A DNA stretch of 64,000 nucleotides, taken from the NCBI GenBank assembly GCA_013407085.1, contig JACCGJ010003421.1, positions 62,001 through 126,000 on the forward strand, written 5' to 3'. Every line of letters starts with the position of its first letter. The stretch's first letter is position 1. The translations under genes were made by a program, and so were the position numbers. Below, piece by piece: positions 22,501 to 33,399 of this stretch. Source of the stretch: Atriophallophorus winterbourni. Its lineage: Eukaryota; Platyhelminthes; Trematoda; Plagiorchiida; Microphallidae. Below the pieces are notes generated by a model. It was not told the DNA's origin. It searched no databases and was given only the letters and a program-made list of their open reading frames with translations.

Positions 22501-25500
22501 TAAGCTAACTCCGCCAAGGACGGTCCCAAGCCCGTCTGAGAAAGGAGGAGGGTTGGGCTTAGGGCTAGCGAACCTATCCCGTAAAACCTACATTGCTACG
22601 GAAACGATGACAACAGATCCGTGGTTCGGTCATGTCTGCAGGATGGATCCCAGTTCGCATACGAAGGTAGCCATGCACTGGAATCCGCAAGGTAAACGAA
22701 AAAGGAGACGGCCCAAGAAAACTTGGCGCAGAACGTTGGAATGCGAACTACATGCACAAGGGTTCACGGTGCAGACGGCAACGGAAGCAGCGACAGACCG
22801 GAACCACTGGCGTGAAGTTGTCTTCGCCTCATGTGCCACCCGGCACGGAGAGGACTGAATGATATGAATGAATCATGCGTAAGCTAGTGCGTCGAATCCC
22901 TACAACTACCATAAAATTGTTTGGCTATAGATTTAGAGCAATAGGTTTCTGTAGTGGGAGTAGTAACGTTACAGCATAGTAAACCTAAGTGGGCAGAATT
23001 TAAATTGCTGTCTCAGTTCTTGGCATATCCAATTGATCTCAGGTATGAGTATACATCTGAAGCACATGATGGCTTCATACCACACACTGCTTCGTGTCAT
23101 TAGACAGTACCATTCGAAGGTGAAAATTTGTGCCCACAACGTTTGGAGCAATATCCAGGATCCGGGTGGACAGTATGAATTTTGTTCACTCGGTAAGAAC
23201 AAAACGCGCTCTTCCCAGGTCAGATGTTAAGGTGTTGTATTTAAAGGAAGCAGCTTAGAGCAGGTATCAGCTGGTTAATGTTACAACCGTCAACGCAGGT
23301 ACGACTTACTGATGTGAAATCCCCGTAGCGTAGCTCTTTTCGAATAATGTGACTTTTCATTCGATTGGTATGACTGAGCCAATATTGAACAAGTTATCGA
23401 AGTAGGCAAACTGCCATACAGTTTGACGGATTGCACGTAGAGGAAATATAGTCAGGTTGCTCAGTGTGCTTAGTGAACCTGGAGCATTTTTGTACGCGTT
23501 ATCTTGATGCGTTCAAGGTCAGACAGATGGTTCATAAATGGTAAGCGTTCTTTTTAATTTGAGTATACTTGGCATTTGGTGCAAACTAAACCAAGATCAA
23601 AATTGCTCGCTTGTGTGCAGGAATTACCAACAAAAGGGGGCAAAATAAGGAAGACGCCAGGCTAAAATTGGGAGAAAATACAAAAAAACGAAATAGGCAC
23701 AGTAAGAACAAACCTGCACTAAAAAGTCGAGCATCTTTTGAATATCACGCCGCCATTGCTCGTTGAGCTTACGTGACGGCTGTCGTATCCACTTGTCTCC
23801 AAACTGCTTCTTTAGATTATCGTCCGTTTTTTCTTCATCGTCTAACACTGAAAGTTGCTATAAAAATAAAGCAATGTGTAAATACGAAAATATAACCAAA
23901 GATAAATTGAACTGGTGACATAATACAATACTAGGCAATGCTGGGCCACAGTGGCACAGCGTACATGAAATTCAACTTTCAATGTTGTAATTCCACTCCA
24001 GTTTTACATTTTGGAACACATGTTTAACCCAGGTCCCGGCCATAGCCAGATGTAAAATGGGTACGAATAAGAGTTGTGAAAATAAACGCAACAGCCTAGG
24101 CCCAAGTCCATTGGGCAACCACGCATCAACCATATAGCTTTGCGGTAAGGAAACCGATTACAGGTTATACGGACCACGAGTGTCTGTAAAAACCTCGCCT
24201 CGTTAAAAATGGAAGCGCATAGGCAGGTATAGTATGGTATGAAAGCACAAGCCTGATGTAGGAAAAGTGCCGCACAGTCACAGACTGCACATGGGCTAAG
24301 ATAATGTCAGGGTGACGAAGCCTAGACAGATATAAGAAAGGAAATACAAATGGTAGTGAGACTCCAGTGTGTTTCAGCATGCAGCTCACTACCAGTGGCC
24401 AATCAAAATGTCAGGTAAAAGCGTAACAAATGCACAGGAAACCACTCTCAAATTAATCATCAGGCCAGGATTAAACTTTGATAAAGCACACTTTAGGTGG
24501 TGGTGAGGAAAACAGATAACGTGATGGCAAGTCGAATGAATGATCCTGTACCGAAACCTCCACAATTAGGGTCCAAATATGACAAGTCTCTGTATATGTA
24601 ATACGAATATTAGCCTAATCGAGTTACATGTGGCTAGCTAAAATATAGAAGCTTGAGTAGAGTTTCTCTGTAGAACGATCAGTTGGAAGTGACCTTGCCA
24701 ACAGAAGCAACGCGCGAAAAGTTAAATCATAAATAGGTGGTATGGTATGAAAGCACAAGCCTGATCCAGGCAAAGTGCCGCACAGTCAGAGACTGCACGT
24801 GGGCTAAGATACTGTCAGGTTGCCCAGGCCTAGACAGACATGAGAAAGGAAATAGAAATAGAAATGGTAGTGAGACTCCAGCGTGTTTCAGCATGCAGCT
24901 CACTACCGATGGCCAATCAATTTAGCACGATGTTAGCCGCACAGCACAGAAATGCTGCACAATTGCACCTCCGTGCAAATAGGTACGGAGATTTTGCTGT
25001 TGGACTAGCGAAAGCCGTCTAGGAAGAAGGTTCTTGTAAAAACCTAAATGAATTGACGAAATCTCTCTGGAACCATGTAGTCGTATATTTAGGCTGTGAC
25101 AGAGTTAACAGATTTGTAAAGGCTTATCAATTTGTTTGGATCTATTCGCATTCGTACTTCTAATGAAGTCACTAGTGAGAGACAACAGAAAATCCACTGC
25201 AGATTTCTAATTACTTTTGATTTTCTACCCACATCCATTTAAATCAATAGATAGAAAAACTAACATGAATCTTCATAATCACATGATCTTGATTAGTGGA
25301 TGCAAGCTGATTGCAAACCGCATTATGAATTTTGAAAACCTACGACACAGCAACTATATACACAAATATTGATAACTATGATGCAGTGGTACCCAGAAAT
25401 AGTAAACTGTAAAAGAAGCGTGGGCGTTTGGATAATTAAATCAAAATACTGACAGAACATTCCACTGAGGTGTTAGCCACACTGAGTTCGATTGAAAATC

Positions 25501-28500
25501 AATTCAATATTGGATTCCATGAGAAGATGATGAGTAAATCATTGCACATTCTTTTAGATGCGATTCAAAAACACCCGTTAATATACATAAATGGGTGACT
25601 GAAATTACATCATATTAAATTAAACGACGTACATGTGCACCGTATAGAAAGAGGTAAACAAAAATATGAAACAGATGACTACCTGAGTGAGAATTTCGCG
25701 ATTGCGTTGAGCCGAAACCGGGAGAGAGTAAACTTTTTCACGAAGTGCGGAACAGCCTCCACTTTCACGAACGCTATTTGCTTTGTCTAACAAGGTCTTC
25801 GATAAATTCTCTTGATCATTGGAACCCAGTTGGATTGCAGCCGGTAGATTCAATGAGACCAAGACGCTGAAAATGGGTTGAAATTAGTTTAACACAATGT
25901 ACACATCACAGAGATGATTCCTTATGAAAATAACGATAGAGAAAATGAGATGCTGTCACAAATTAAAACAGTTACAATATTGAATGATATATATCAAACA
26001 AAAAGATGCTTATATACGACAACGAGGGCCTATTGGGAACAGAATATGGCCAGACATTTTCAAGCGATCTCGTGGAGCAGCGCATGGTTAACTTAGCATG
26101 TGGAAATGCATGAGATGTCGACTCTGACTTATGCGTCAGTTTGGTCGTTAGTTAACTGTCTTGAAGCGAACTTCGAAGAATTTTCGAATACATCACGACG
26201 GAAATTATGTACCGGTTTTCCCGCTAATTGGTCGATTGAATTTGATGCCAGAGGATGCGTTTAGAAGAAAAACCGATCGTAAGTAACACTTCTAAGACCA
26301 TCTTTAATCAATAATGAAGTACATTTTGTTAACCTGATAAACGAGAATGAGCCAGTCCGATTGAAATTTATCTTATCGAGAATTGGCTTTACTTGGCTTT
26401 CCTCGATAGAAACTTGCAAGACATCAAGATGAACACATGTTTTGATAAATTCATAGTAAGCTTCCGCAAAGAGCTCCAGGTTGTAATGTATGAAAGCACA
26501 AGCCTGATCCAGGCAAAGTGCCGCACAGTCAGAGACTGCACGTGGGCTGAGATACTGTCAGGTTGCCCAGGCCTAGACAGATATGAGGGAGGAAACAGAA
26601 ATAGAAATGGTAGTGAGACTCCAGCGTGTACTCGCATGCAGCTCACTGCCGTTGGCCAATCGATTTAGCACGATGTTAGCCGCACAGCACAGAAATGCTG
26701 CACGATTGCACATCCGTGCAGGTTGTAAAGAAACATGCACAATTATTGCAGCAGTCAAAAACGGACGCACAATATACTGGAGTAAATTATAGCGGTAAAG
26801 AGAAAGTAACACAGAAGCATACATAAATAAATACGTAGGTAAGCAGGTTGAACAGTGGATAGGAGTGTTACAAGCGTCGAGCGTGGCAACAGTGTGATGG
26901 CTTCCCAAGAGCTTCCACTGCAATCTATTAAATCATAAATTAATCCTTCACTGTTATGCTCGGCACCAGACAAGACTGAAGAAACGTATTATATCAAATT
27001 TTACAATAATACAAAGTATGATCTCTAAAACTTGCGCAAAAATCACACTTTTAGGCGCTTAATAAACAGCACTCAAAACATAAACATACCCATTGAGCGC
27101 TGTCGTGGCTTCTCGTAGACGATGCACCTCGCTTCCTATTAGCGAGCGGAACGTCAGCTCGGCTTGGTTCTTCGACGCCAGAACCTCGAGCGGGACTAGA
27201 AACGAAAACATGTCCACAAATGTGTCAGTGGCCAGAGGGATCGAGAGTTCTGCTTTTTTAAAGCCACCTTCCGCAGGTATTCGCGGAAGTTCTCTGTCAG
27301 AAGGAATTGGTTCGCAATAGATCAGTTGGTTCTCCCTAATTGCAGCTTCATGTTCTTTCTTGACTGATTCCAGCATTGTTTGTCTTGTAAAGGATGAGCT
27401 CGACCGAATCGATTTGAGTAGGTTATACGCCGCCTGTTGGGATTGTTAATCAATGAGAGATGAAAGGATGAAAAGTATAAATGTGTTCACAGTTTAGGTG
27501 CAACAAGTGCAGAGATTAGTGAGATCAATAGGTGTGTGGGTTTAATAAAACGCTGGAATTAATAATAAATAAATGGTAAGCACACAGACACCAGAACATG
27601 TGGAGAGGGTTGAAGATATTAGACATATCAACACGATATATTGATACAGCTTTCGAGTGGAAATTAATATTTGGAGTTAACAGACTTGACGTGTGTAATA
27701 AAACCATGATGAACGTCAGATTGGAAGGGAGATATTAATAATTACCAACGTTTTCGTTATACATAAAGATTGCTACATGAAGTTCCCTCGAAAAAACAAA
27801 CCATCATTTCTTATTGCGAGTATTTAATTTCGTCCTGGGGCGAGGAGTTAAATGTAACAAGACATTACATCGATGGCATTTTGTGATGCGGTTCAAGAGT
27901 AACAATAGCAGTGAAAGACATAAGATTGCGGCAAGTATTAGCTTCGACGAAAACAAATGAGTTCTATTTGGAGATGCGTTAGGGTTAACTGATTTTCACA
28001 TTGCAATGTCATGCAAAAAAGTAGTGGGATCTTTTCAGCTTGTTATAACAAGGCAGATATTTACTCACAAACATTGAAGAAACGAATGAATATTTTTTTT
28101 AAACAAAGGTTAAAATTTCCAGCCCTGATTTACGAATCTAGACTTAGCATCAAAATCTGCACAAATAACCAACATTTTAATGGTGTTCAAATTGTACCTG
28201 CGGTTTTATGCGTAACGCTTACAGGGAATTAATAAATTTCAAACGAAAGCAATAACCCATTCCGCATATGTGCATGCGTTTAAGAAAGCGAAAAGAATGA
28301 AAGTGGGTTCCATTTCGATCTTATACTTGGTCACTAAATGCAAAGGTGGGCAAATTAATGTGGGAAGAAAGAACTCACCTTCAAATGAGCAACACGCTCT
28401 CCACCTTTAGCAGACTGTTCGCAAGCCTTCGCTTGATAATAATGACTGAGCGCTGCGTAGAGTTGCATCTTTGTGGAAATAATGTTATTCCAATCCTTGG

Positions 28501-31250
28501 GAATATGTGGTTTGACCGCTGCAGAGGTGCAGTGTTTCAATGCATCATCAAAGCATTCACGGGTTTTCGATGCTAGTTTAGCAACAAGAGCAGGCGACAT
28601 TGAATCTTCACAAATGAGTCAATTCACGAAACACGGCCTACCTTTTTCGGCTTTCAAAAATATGCATTCCTGGACTTGAGCTTGCATTAAGTATGAATAA
28701 GCACGCAGTATATCGACGGTGTTTGTACTTAGACTTGAGCCAAACATGTGATAATTATCGACCAAGTAGTCCAACGCCGCAAACGCAAGCTGAAAAAATA
28801 TTAAAAAGGAACAGTGAAGTTATCGCTTAAACACTTTTGATGTGAAAAAGGTCAAATCGGCTCAAATTAGAGCCTTATACATGAGATCATCACCTAAAAA
28901 TAAAACGGACATTGTTTTGTTTACGTGTCGTGCATTAGTTATGTGCTGTGCGGCTAACATCGTGCTAAATTGATTGGCCACCGGTAGTGCTGGAGTCTCA
29001 TTAACATTGCTATTTTCTTTCTCATATCAGTCTAGGTCTCGGCAACATGACAGTATCTTAGCCCACATGTAGTACCTGAATGTGCGGCAGTTAGCTTGGA
29101 TAACGCTTGTGCTTTCATACATTATACATACTTGTTGCAGAAAGGTTTCATGTTATGGTGGTGCAAAAAGAAGTATTTGAGGAATCACAGAATCTAATGC
29201 CGAACATAAATAAATTATAAACCTAATAATACAAAACCATATTGCGAATATTGTCTAAAAGTTTTCGCCACACTCATCACCTGCATCAGAATGAATAGCA
29301 TTACACTGATAGCAATGAATGAAGACAGCCATTACAAAATGAAATCCTGAAATATGCTGTGGGGTTTAAAAAGCTACGAAGAGCACGCACAAACAAAATG
29401 GGGTGAGGTGTCTAGATCTCGAACGGAGCAGGCATTTAACTAAGTTTCACGAACGATTTACTTTTTACTCCGCTTGACAACATACAAGTCTCGGGAAACA
29501 ATCCAAGGAGATGCTTACCGCGAAACCGCCAGTGAACGCAGTTTCGAGACATATTCTCAAGTGTAACTACCTACTGCAATACCTGATCGCGTGGACCCCA
29601 GCCCGGAAAACGAACTGTCTTTCCTTAGTGATTTTAAGTATAAAATCGATGGCAGGATGTTAATGACAACAAACTTCAAAATGTAGTTCAGTAGAAAGTG
29701 ACGCTAGCAAAGCAGAATGAACGCAGAATTTTACCGATAAATGAGAAAACTGTTGGAGAAAAATTAAGAAATCCCACGATTAAGATGCTTGGTGTAATGG
29801 AATTAGAAAACAAGGACGTTTGCACTTTAAATAATAAAGTGCAAAAAACGACCGATAGAAATTTACAGAACTCACTTTATACGAGATCACAGTTTGTTTC
29901 AGATCTTTAGAAGCAGACATCTCGGCGATTTGGGAATGAATAGCTCCATAACAATAAATGAGGTTAGCTCTTTCGAACGTACTGGAATACAGTTCTGTGA
30001 AACATGTCTAATATAAAAGCACTTACTTTTTTCTTTTCCTAAAATGTCTTTCCATTTCCAATCGATACGAATGTCATTTTCCTTCAGGGGTAACCGCGAT
30101 TCAAGATGCAGAAGAGTATCATGGTATCTATAGTGAACAACAGAACGAATGGATCCACACAACTAAACTGATTTCCCAAGTAAAATGAGATAATGAAAAC
30201 ATTGTGTATATCGTGCCAACTTCAACTGCACGCAATCTAAATTAACTCTTCCTGGAGTCTAGTGAAATTCAATATACTAAACCTAAAACCGCACGTAGCA
30301 TAACCATATTTTAACGATACAAATAACAAGAGAAGTCTCTCAAAATTAAAAATGTGTAATTTCATGGCATTGCGAGCAAGTAATAATTTTCAGGAGACAC
30401 TCAGCTCTATTAACTGAAGCCACCCATGGTTCTATTGTATCTTCTCAATTAATTACCCGAAATCTCGATGTTTGTGGTTAACTTTCAAAACTTTATACAA
30501 TATACTATTAACTATTGGTGTAGCATGCAGTAAGTTGGGATTCTTTTTGCATGAGTATTTATACTCCATATAAAGTAATTCTACCGTTTACCTATTATTC
30601 TTGAGCAGAGTAAAAACATATTTGCAATGTTAGAGCATGCGACGTGCGCCGAATGTAAATATGATCCCTGGAAATGTTATGGGCTTTGGAACACAGCACT
30701 AGAAGGATCTGAATGTTTGTTATGACCATAGTAATCATACATATTCTGTGATTATAAAAATTAAAGAAACAGCTAGATCAACACAAGATAGCAATCAAAA
30801 CGATCAAAATTTGTTTGGTTGAAAAACATCAAGGCAAAATTACTGAGAATAGGCTGTCGATTTTGTCATTTTTAACGAGCATTTATATTTCGTAAATAAA
30901 CGATCAGGTGTAAGCATCTACTTTCTCGCACAGATGGAAATCGATTTAATGAAATCGGGATGTTTAACGAGTACAAAAATAGAACATAAATAAACAGCAA
31001 CTTATTTTTTTAATTCAATCAAAATCCTTTTAAGAAACACTGATACTTACATTGCAATTTCATCCGCAGTATCAGTAGATTTCTCGTTAAGTTTCAACAA
31101 GACTTTTTTCCTCAGGTTATTTAGTTTGTTCAAAGGTTCAACCGCTTGTGTTCCAATATCTTTATTGTAGGTGTGGTCGATGTAATTTTTAATGGGGGTC
31201 TTCAAATCTATATCCACGGAACTGGTGCATTGAATGCTTAAAAAAGACAT
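9685..31250 (-). CDS. PDCD6IP: ALIX / PDCD6IP, ESCRT-associated BRO1-domain protein (13 exons, 821 aa)
   Basis: Exons, 5' to 3': 31250-31051, 30127-30027, 29994-29876, 28789-28642, 28605-28379, 27433-27090, 25866-25683, 23857-23714, 20665-20413, 18313-17997, 17561-17438, 16329-16141, 9800-9685. Every border is AG/GT, the phases agree, and the joined length is 2466 nt (821 aa; vertebrate ALIX is ~870). Residues ~1-360 form the BRO1 domain (ERANLIYCYGAIHSQIAEMS; YLMQAQVQECIFLKAEK). Residues ~360-700 form the coiled V domain (SLNLPAAIQLG; RNREILTQ; NDVDEGTQFYAEMTARCLKV). About 100 Pro-rich residues follow, ending PQTPQGPNQGPPTQQPR. The family binds CHMP4/ESCRT-III through BRO1 and YPXnL cargo through the V domain, in multivesicular-body sorting and abscission. 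I see no P(S/T)AP Tsg101 motif. The intron between exons 4 and 5 is only 36 nt; the last is 6.3 kb and holds a LINE. Confidence 0.93.
10814..12383 (-). pseudogene. RTE-1 reverse transcriptase and C-terminal domain
   Basis: The frame 12383-10926 shows all RT blocks: SVIAPIFKKGRRDSCENHRG, EEQTGFRAGRGCIDQIFTLR, VVFLDIRAAFDSIDR, SSGVRQGCPISPFLFNFAID and LEYADDIALLGD (the YADD active site). It continues with [21 protein letters not shown] frameshift near 10945 moves the rest into the overlapping frame (CLRRIARIRWQHRV, then CKRVLGPGGHGL). It is closely related to the shorter RTE at 35.7-37.4 kb. Confidence 0.88.
12464..13840 (-). pseudogene. RTE-1 apurinic-like endonuclease domain
   Basis: The endonuclease begins around KLAAFNVRTLAIIGQQAALA (about 13490) and continues with DVCCLSETRMHN, VVLAGNMNACVG, TQIDHVAIS and ESDHALVCAKL, the usual APE-type blocks. 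The block normally written GD(F/M)N reads GNMN here, losing the catalytic aspartate. The upstream ~115 codons are probably leader translated by chance. The frame breaks before the reverse transcriptase. Confidence 0.8.
14352..14660 (-). repeat. Diverged RTE-2 3' UTR fragment plus SINE remnant
   Basis: The segment 14452-14600 resembles the RTE 3' UTR at 15030-15240 and 35690-35870 (shared blocks AGAGTAAGCACAAACAAACT and GAGGTGCCTACACCTC). It runs into AATATAGCACAGTGCTAGC...GCTGCGCGATTACACATCCG, which is the 5' end of the common SINE-like repeat. No coding potential. The stretch 13991-14351 holds nothing recognisable apart from the end of the RTE-1 leader. Confidence 0.6.
15028..15300 (-). repeat. 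RTE-2 3' UTR, 5'-truncated copy
   Basis: This matches 35668-35935 almost base for base, including the terminal (ATC)n run at 15032-15046 that is the element's 3' tail on the minus strand. Only the UTR is retained, as expected of 5' truncation during LINE insertion. Sequence at 15420-15515 is a diverged middle part of the SINE-like repeat. Confidence 0.75.
15944..15995 (-). repeat. SINE-like repeat, 3' end only (5' truncated)
   Basis: Contains the 3'-terminal block seen in full copies (plus strand: TATGAAAGCACAAGCCTGAT followed by CCAGGCAAAGTGCCGTACAG) and then stops, as 5'-truncated retroposons do. It lies in the last ALIX intron, about 150 bp past the 3' splice donor of exon 12. Confidence 0.7.
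16881..17116 (-). repeat. SINE-like repeat, full copy with 13-bp target-site duplication
   Basis: The element starts at TATGGTATGAAAGC (its 3' tail on the minus strand) and ends at CATCCGTG (its 5' end). It is flanked by CCAAGATGAAGGG at 16868-16880 and 17117-17129. The inside has the family hairpin, GGTAGTGAG...CTCACTACC, with an internal loop. It lies in the ALIX intron between exons 11 and 12. Confidence 0.85.
17165..17330 (-). repeat. SINE-like repeat, diverged copy
   Basis: The same order of blocks as neighbouring copies but with many changes and a deleted hairpin (CACAAAATCACAAACCTGG, then GAGATACTGCCAGGTTGCCC, then TTTAGCACAGCATCAGC). This is an older insertion of the same family, immediately beside the well-preserved copy. 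Confidence 0.6.
18850..19512 (+). repeat. Unclassified interspersed repeat candidate ending in (AAT)n
   Basis: This GC-richer stretch in an ALIX intron contains GGGAGGGCATTTCATCTAAG and GAACAAACGCCGAGTAGTGC and resembles a LINE 5' leader more than a gene. It ends directly in about 18 units of AAT at 19453-19512, the sort of simple tail retroposons carry. The open frames here include a run of isoleucines from the AAT tract and are not credible proteins. The family is not identified. Confidence 0.45.
19453..19512. repeat. (AAT)n microsatellite
   Basis: About 60 bp of nearly perfect AAT/ATA trinucleotides. It probably derives from the tail of the repeat that ends here. Confidence 0.95.
19607..19799 (-). 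repeat. SINE-like repeat with 11-bp target-site duplication
   Basis: Family blocks ATGAACGCACAAGGCTAATC, GGACAGTCAGAGACTGTACG and GCACGGTGTTAGCCGC are present. The flanks are AGGGTAACTGG (19596-19606) and AGGGTAAGTGG (19800-19810), one mismatch. The hairpin region is partly deleted. Confidence 0.75.
19824..19920 (-). repeat. SINE-like repeat, internally deleted fragment
   Basis: Starts with GTATGTATGAAAGCACAAGC and skips from CCTGATCCAGCC directly to AAGATACTGTCAGGTTG, so about 35 bp are missing. It ends at AGTGAGACTCCA. It lies 25 bp from the preceding copy. Confidence 0.65.
20821..22025. mobile_element. 1.2-kb foldback (palindromic) element in an ALIX intron
   Basis: The left half (20821 to about 21480) and the right half (about 21510 to 22025) are reverse complements over nearly their whole length. 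Example: left ACGTTTTACTTCTGACACA (20875 region) versus right TGTGTCAGAAGTAAAACGT (21951 region). The inner arms meet at CCGCATGTAG / CTACATGCGG around 21418 and 21565, leaving only a few tens of bases of loop. The left arm also has a tandem duplication of about 124 bp (GGGAACATGATTAAGTAG at 20927, GGGAACATGACTAAGTAG at 21051) missing from the right arm. No coding capacity. It looks like a non-autonomous foldback or MITE-type DNA transposon; superfamily unknown. Confidence 0.85.
22496..22858 (+). pseudogene. Non-LTR retrotransposon C-terminal fragment
   Basis: The last ~70 codons read WFGHVCRMDPSSHTKVAMHW, then GKRKRRRPKKTWRRTLECEL, then HWREVVFASCATRHGED and stop. This is the conserved 'GRPKKTWRR...WREVV.ALCATRHEED' end of a common animal LINE ORF2. 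A short ATGA-rich tail follows (ATGATATGAATGAATC). The first ~40 codons are probably not element sequence. It lies in the same ALIX intron as the foldback; the open frame at 22085-22384 between them is unrecognised and may be chance. Confidence 0.75.
24225..24405 (-). repeat. SINE-like repeat, lacking its 5' third
   Basis: Runs from TAGTATGGTATGAAAGCACA through GCACAGTCACAGACTGCACA to the hairpin CTCACTACC and CAGTGGCCAATCAA. It then departs from the consensus, so about 60 bp of the 5' end are absent. It lies in the ALIX intron between exons 7 and 8. Confidence 0.75.
24739..24976 (-). repeat. SINE-like repeat, full copy with 8-bp target-site duplication
   Basis: A complete set of blocks from GGTATGGTATGAAAGC to CACCTCCGTGC, flanked by AAATAGGT at 24731-24738 and 24977-24984. 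Very similar to the copies at 16.9 and 26.5 kb, so it is probably one of the younger insertions. Confidence 0.85.
26487..26719 (-). repeat. SINE-like repeat, full copy with 9-bp target-site duplication
   Basis: Full family sequence from TGTATGAAAGCACAAGCCTG to CACATCCGTGC, flanked by AGGTTGTAA at 26478-26486 and 26720-26728. It contains the GGTAGTGAG/CTCACTGCC hairpin with one change. The open frames on both strands here recur at every copy and are by-products of the repeat. Confidence 0.85.
28942..29130 (+). repeat. SINE-like repeat in the opposite orientation
   Basis: Reads GTGCTGTGCGGCTAACATCG, AAATTGATTGGCCACCGGTA, GTCTAGGTCTCGGCAACATG and finally GCTTGTGCTTTCATACATTA. It is the only sizeable copy in the ALIX gene whose sense strand is the plus strand. 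It lies in the intron between exons 3 and 4. Confidence 0.75.
29285..29640 (-). repeat. RTE-2 fragment (3' UTR and end of coding region)
   Basis: Parallels 35690-36115: ACTCCGCTTGACAACATACA, GAAGATGCTTACCGCGAAAC (TTAGTGCAAGAC in the other copy) and GATCGCGTGGACCCCAGCC. It is too diverged to translate, and the tail is not clear. It lies inside the ALIX intron between exons 3 and 4. Confidence 0.7.
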
Positions 31251-31669
31251 GGAAAAAAGGCACAGAACTGATCACTTAGATAGCGCGGCTAGCTAAAAGT
31301 AAATCAAAACCAAGATTTCGATCAAGGTCAGTTTCGGAACCAGCTGCAGACAGCAGCTAACCAGTTCAGTTTAATTTGCAAACGGCAAGTGGCTAACAAG
31401 CTACACTAACATACAGAATTTCTTTCGGTAAGAAGCTCAATAGAAGCACCAAAACACTTCCAAATCAATTATTCTTTTTGTCCGTTTGAAATCTTTAATT
31501 TCGCGTCGCTAATGATTATCCAGACATTCTCTAAAGAACACCTCCTAAGAACCATGCTTTAAAACGAATGCGAGGTTCCTTTCCACCAACATGATGATAG
31601 GTCAGGTGAAGAATAATCGAGTATAAAAAACGAAAAATCTTGTATTGACTTTATTACTGTATAACGCGT

Positions 31670-33250
31670 CGTCTTCTTGATAGACGACAGAGGGTCAAGC
31701 CCTTGTAAGCCGCATCTCTTTATATCAGAAACATAACCCGGTAGAACCTTATTTGAAGAAATCCTGTCCAATGTTGTACAGCTTCGTCGTGATTACAGGC
31801 AGTACCTTATCCATTAGTTGCTTGAATTGGTTTTCAGATCTTGCTGAAATAACCTCTTCCGGAAGCGCATTCCACGAGTTAACAATTTTTGCTGAGAGCG
31901 TGAATCATTGTGGTTAGCGTAGTGTCCTTTGCTTTCGAAGCTTAAGAGCAAGGCCATGGGTACTTAAATAGGCCACGAGAGGGAAAACCTCGCGCAGGTC
32001 GTCACCATATGCTCCCAGTAATATGCGACGAGTTAGCAGCAGGTCGTATCGCACACGCCGAATACTGAACGACATGAGGTTGTAGCGTTGAACCTCTCCC
32101 ACATAAGGAATTAATTTCAATCCTTGTACACTTTTCGTCACCCGCCTTTGCACTCTTTCTAACTGGTCACGTTCTCCCTTTTTTGTGGATAGGTGGCTGG
32201 CAAACCACATTTCAAAACTGGTCTCACGTATGTGGAATGAAGAATGCGAAACAATTGTGGAGTAATCGCTGAGAACGACCGACAAATAGGTCACCATGCG
32301 TGGTTTGAAGCAGCAGCTTTTCTCTTCGTATCATCCTTGGACATAAATGACAGTGTCAGAATGGTACCCAGGTCACGTTCAACATATCCCATTTCAGTTG
32401 ATGATCCCCGAGGAAGAACGCACCTTCAGGCGTGCTTGGCACCCGGAGCATTTCAGCGCATTTCTGTCGGTTTACAGAAAGCTGACATATTACCGTCCAA
32501 TCAAGCATTTTGTCCAATTCGTTCTGGAAACCTGTATTCTCAGCAGAAGAGCTTACTGTAACCCAAAGTTTCATATCATCCGCAAAAAGTAGACAATTCA
32601 GATTTAATTAGTCATGGAGGACATTAACATATACTTTAAAAAGTAATGGTCCGAGAACATATCCTTTCGGATCCTCGGAAGTTTGACGTGTGGTCTAATA
32701 TTTAACTCTTTTAACCTCGACCTGTGTATAACGGTCAATGAGGAAGTCTTCAATCTAAGTTAGAACAGTTCCCTTTACACCACGAGCACGGAACTTGAGC
32801 AATGAACGTTGAAATGGAACGCGGTCAAAAGCCTTACTGGAGTCAATGAAGGCAGTGAATACCGGGTGGCCCAGATCAAGTTCAGCACAGCTGTGCTCGC
32901 GATCAGTGATGAGATTGGATGCGCATGATTGTCTTTGCGTACAACCATGCTGAGCAGATGTTAGCTGACTGGTTGTAAAGAGAGAATCTTCTATTTGTTT
33001 TTTCAGCAATGGTTCCAGACTCTTCTCAACTACCGAAGTGAGGGTAACTGGTAGGTAGATAGCAGGATCACTGGTTTCACCGCCCCTCAAGTTTGGTATG
33101 ACAATGCCGTACTTCCAATCTTGAGGTAACCTACCACACCTCATCGATAAACTGAAGATTAGCGAAATGGTTTGTGCATGATACCCGACAAGACTATGGA
33201 AAGCATTGGATGTATTCCGTTCGGACCAGGTACTGTTTGTACATTGGGTC
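31670..33250 (-). pseudogene. CR1-type LINE reverse transcriptase and C-terminus, decayed
   Basis: The segment 33250-32755 has RT blocks HAQTISLIFSLSMRCGRLPQ, DWKYGIVIP, SAQHGCTQRQSCASNLITDR and TAFIDSSKAFDRVPFQRSLL. The segment 32300-31860 has the CR1 C-terminus (PYVGEVQRYNLMSFSIRRVR, YDLLLTRRILLGAYGDDLRE). Frames are broken many times; the FADD region near 32.6 kb reads only in pieces. The 3' UTR block GACGACAGAGGGTCAAGCCC (31683 region) recurs at 62282. This marks the start of the gene-poor right half, 0.4 kb upstream of the ALIX start codon. Confidence 0.8.
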
Positions 33251-33399
33251 ATTCAAATAAATACTGCACGCGTCTTAGTACCATCTGGACTTGCTCATCC
33301 GAAGCTAAACAATTTTCAGCGTCCACGGTTTATCGTCATTCTTCTTCAGTTCGAAGTATGAATGCAAAAATGATGGTTACTCCTTCCTCCCCTTGATTA

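Noticed and set aside
26393..26923. Recurring small open frames (LTVRHFAWIRLVLSY and its antisense) at 16.7, 24.3, 26.4 and 62.9 kb
   Set aside because: They coincide exactly with SINE-like repeat copies; the conservation is at DNA level, with indels that ignore the frame.
31559..31771. 70-codon minus-strand frame
   Set aside because: It lies in the 3' UTR of a CR1 copy; the same non-coding block occurs at 62.3 kb.
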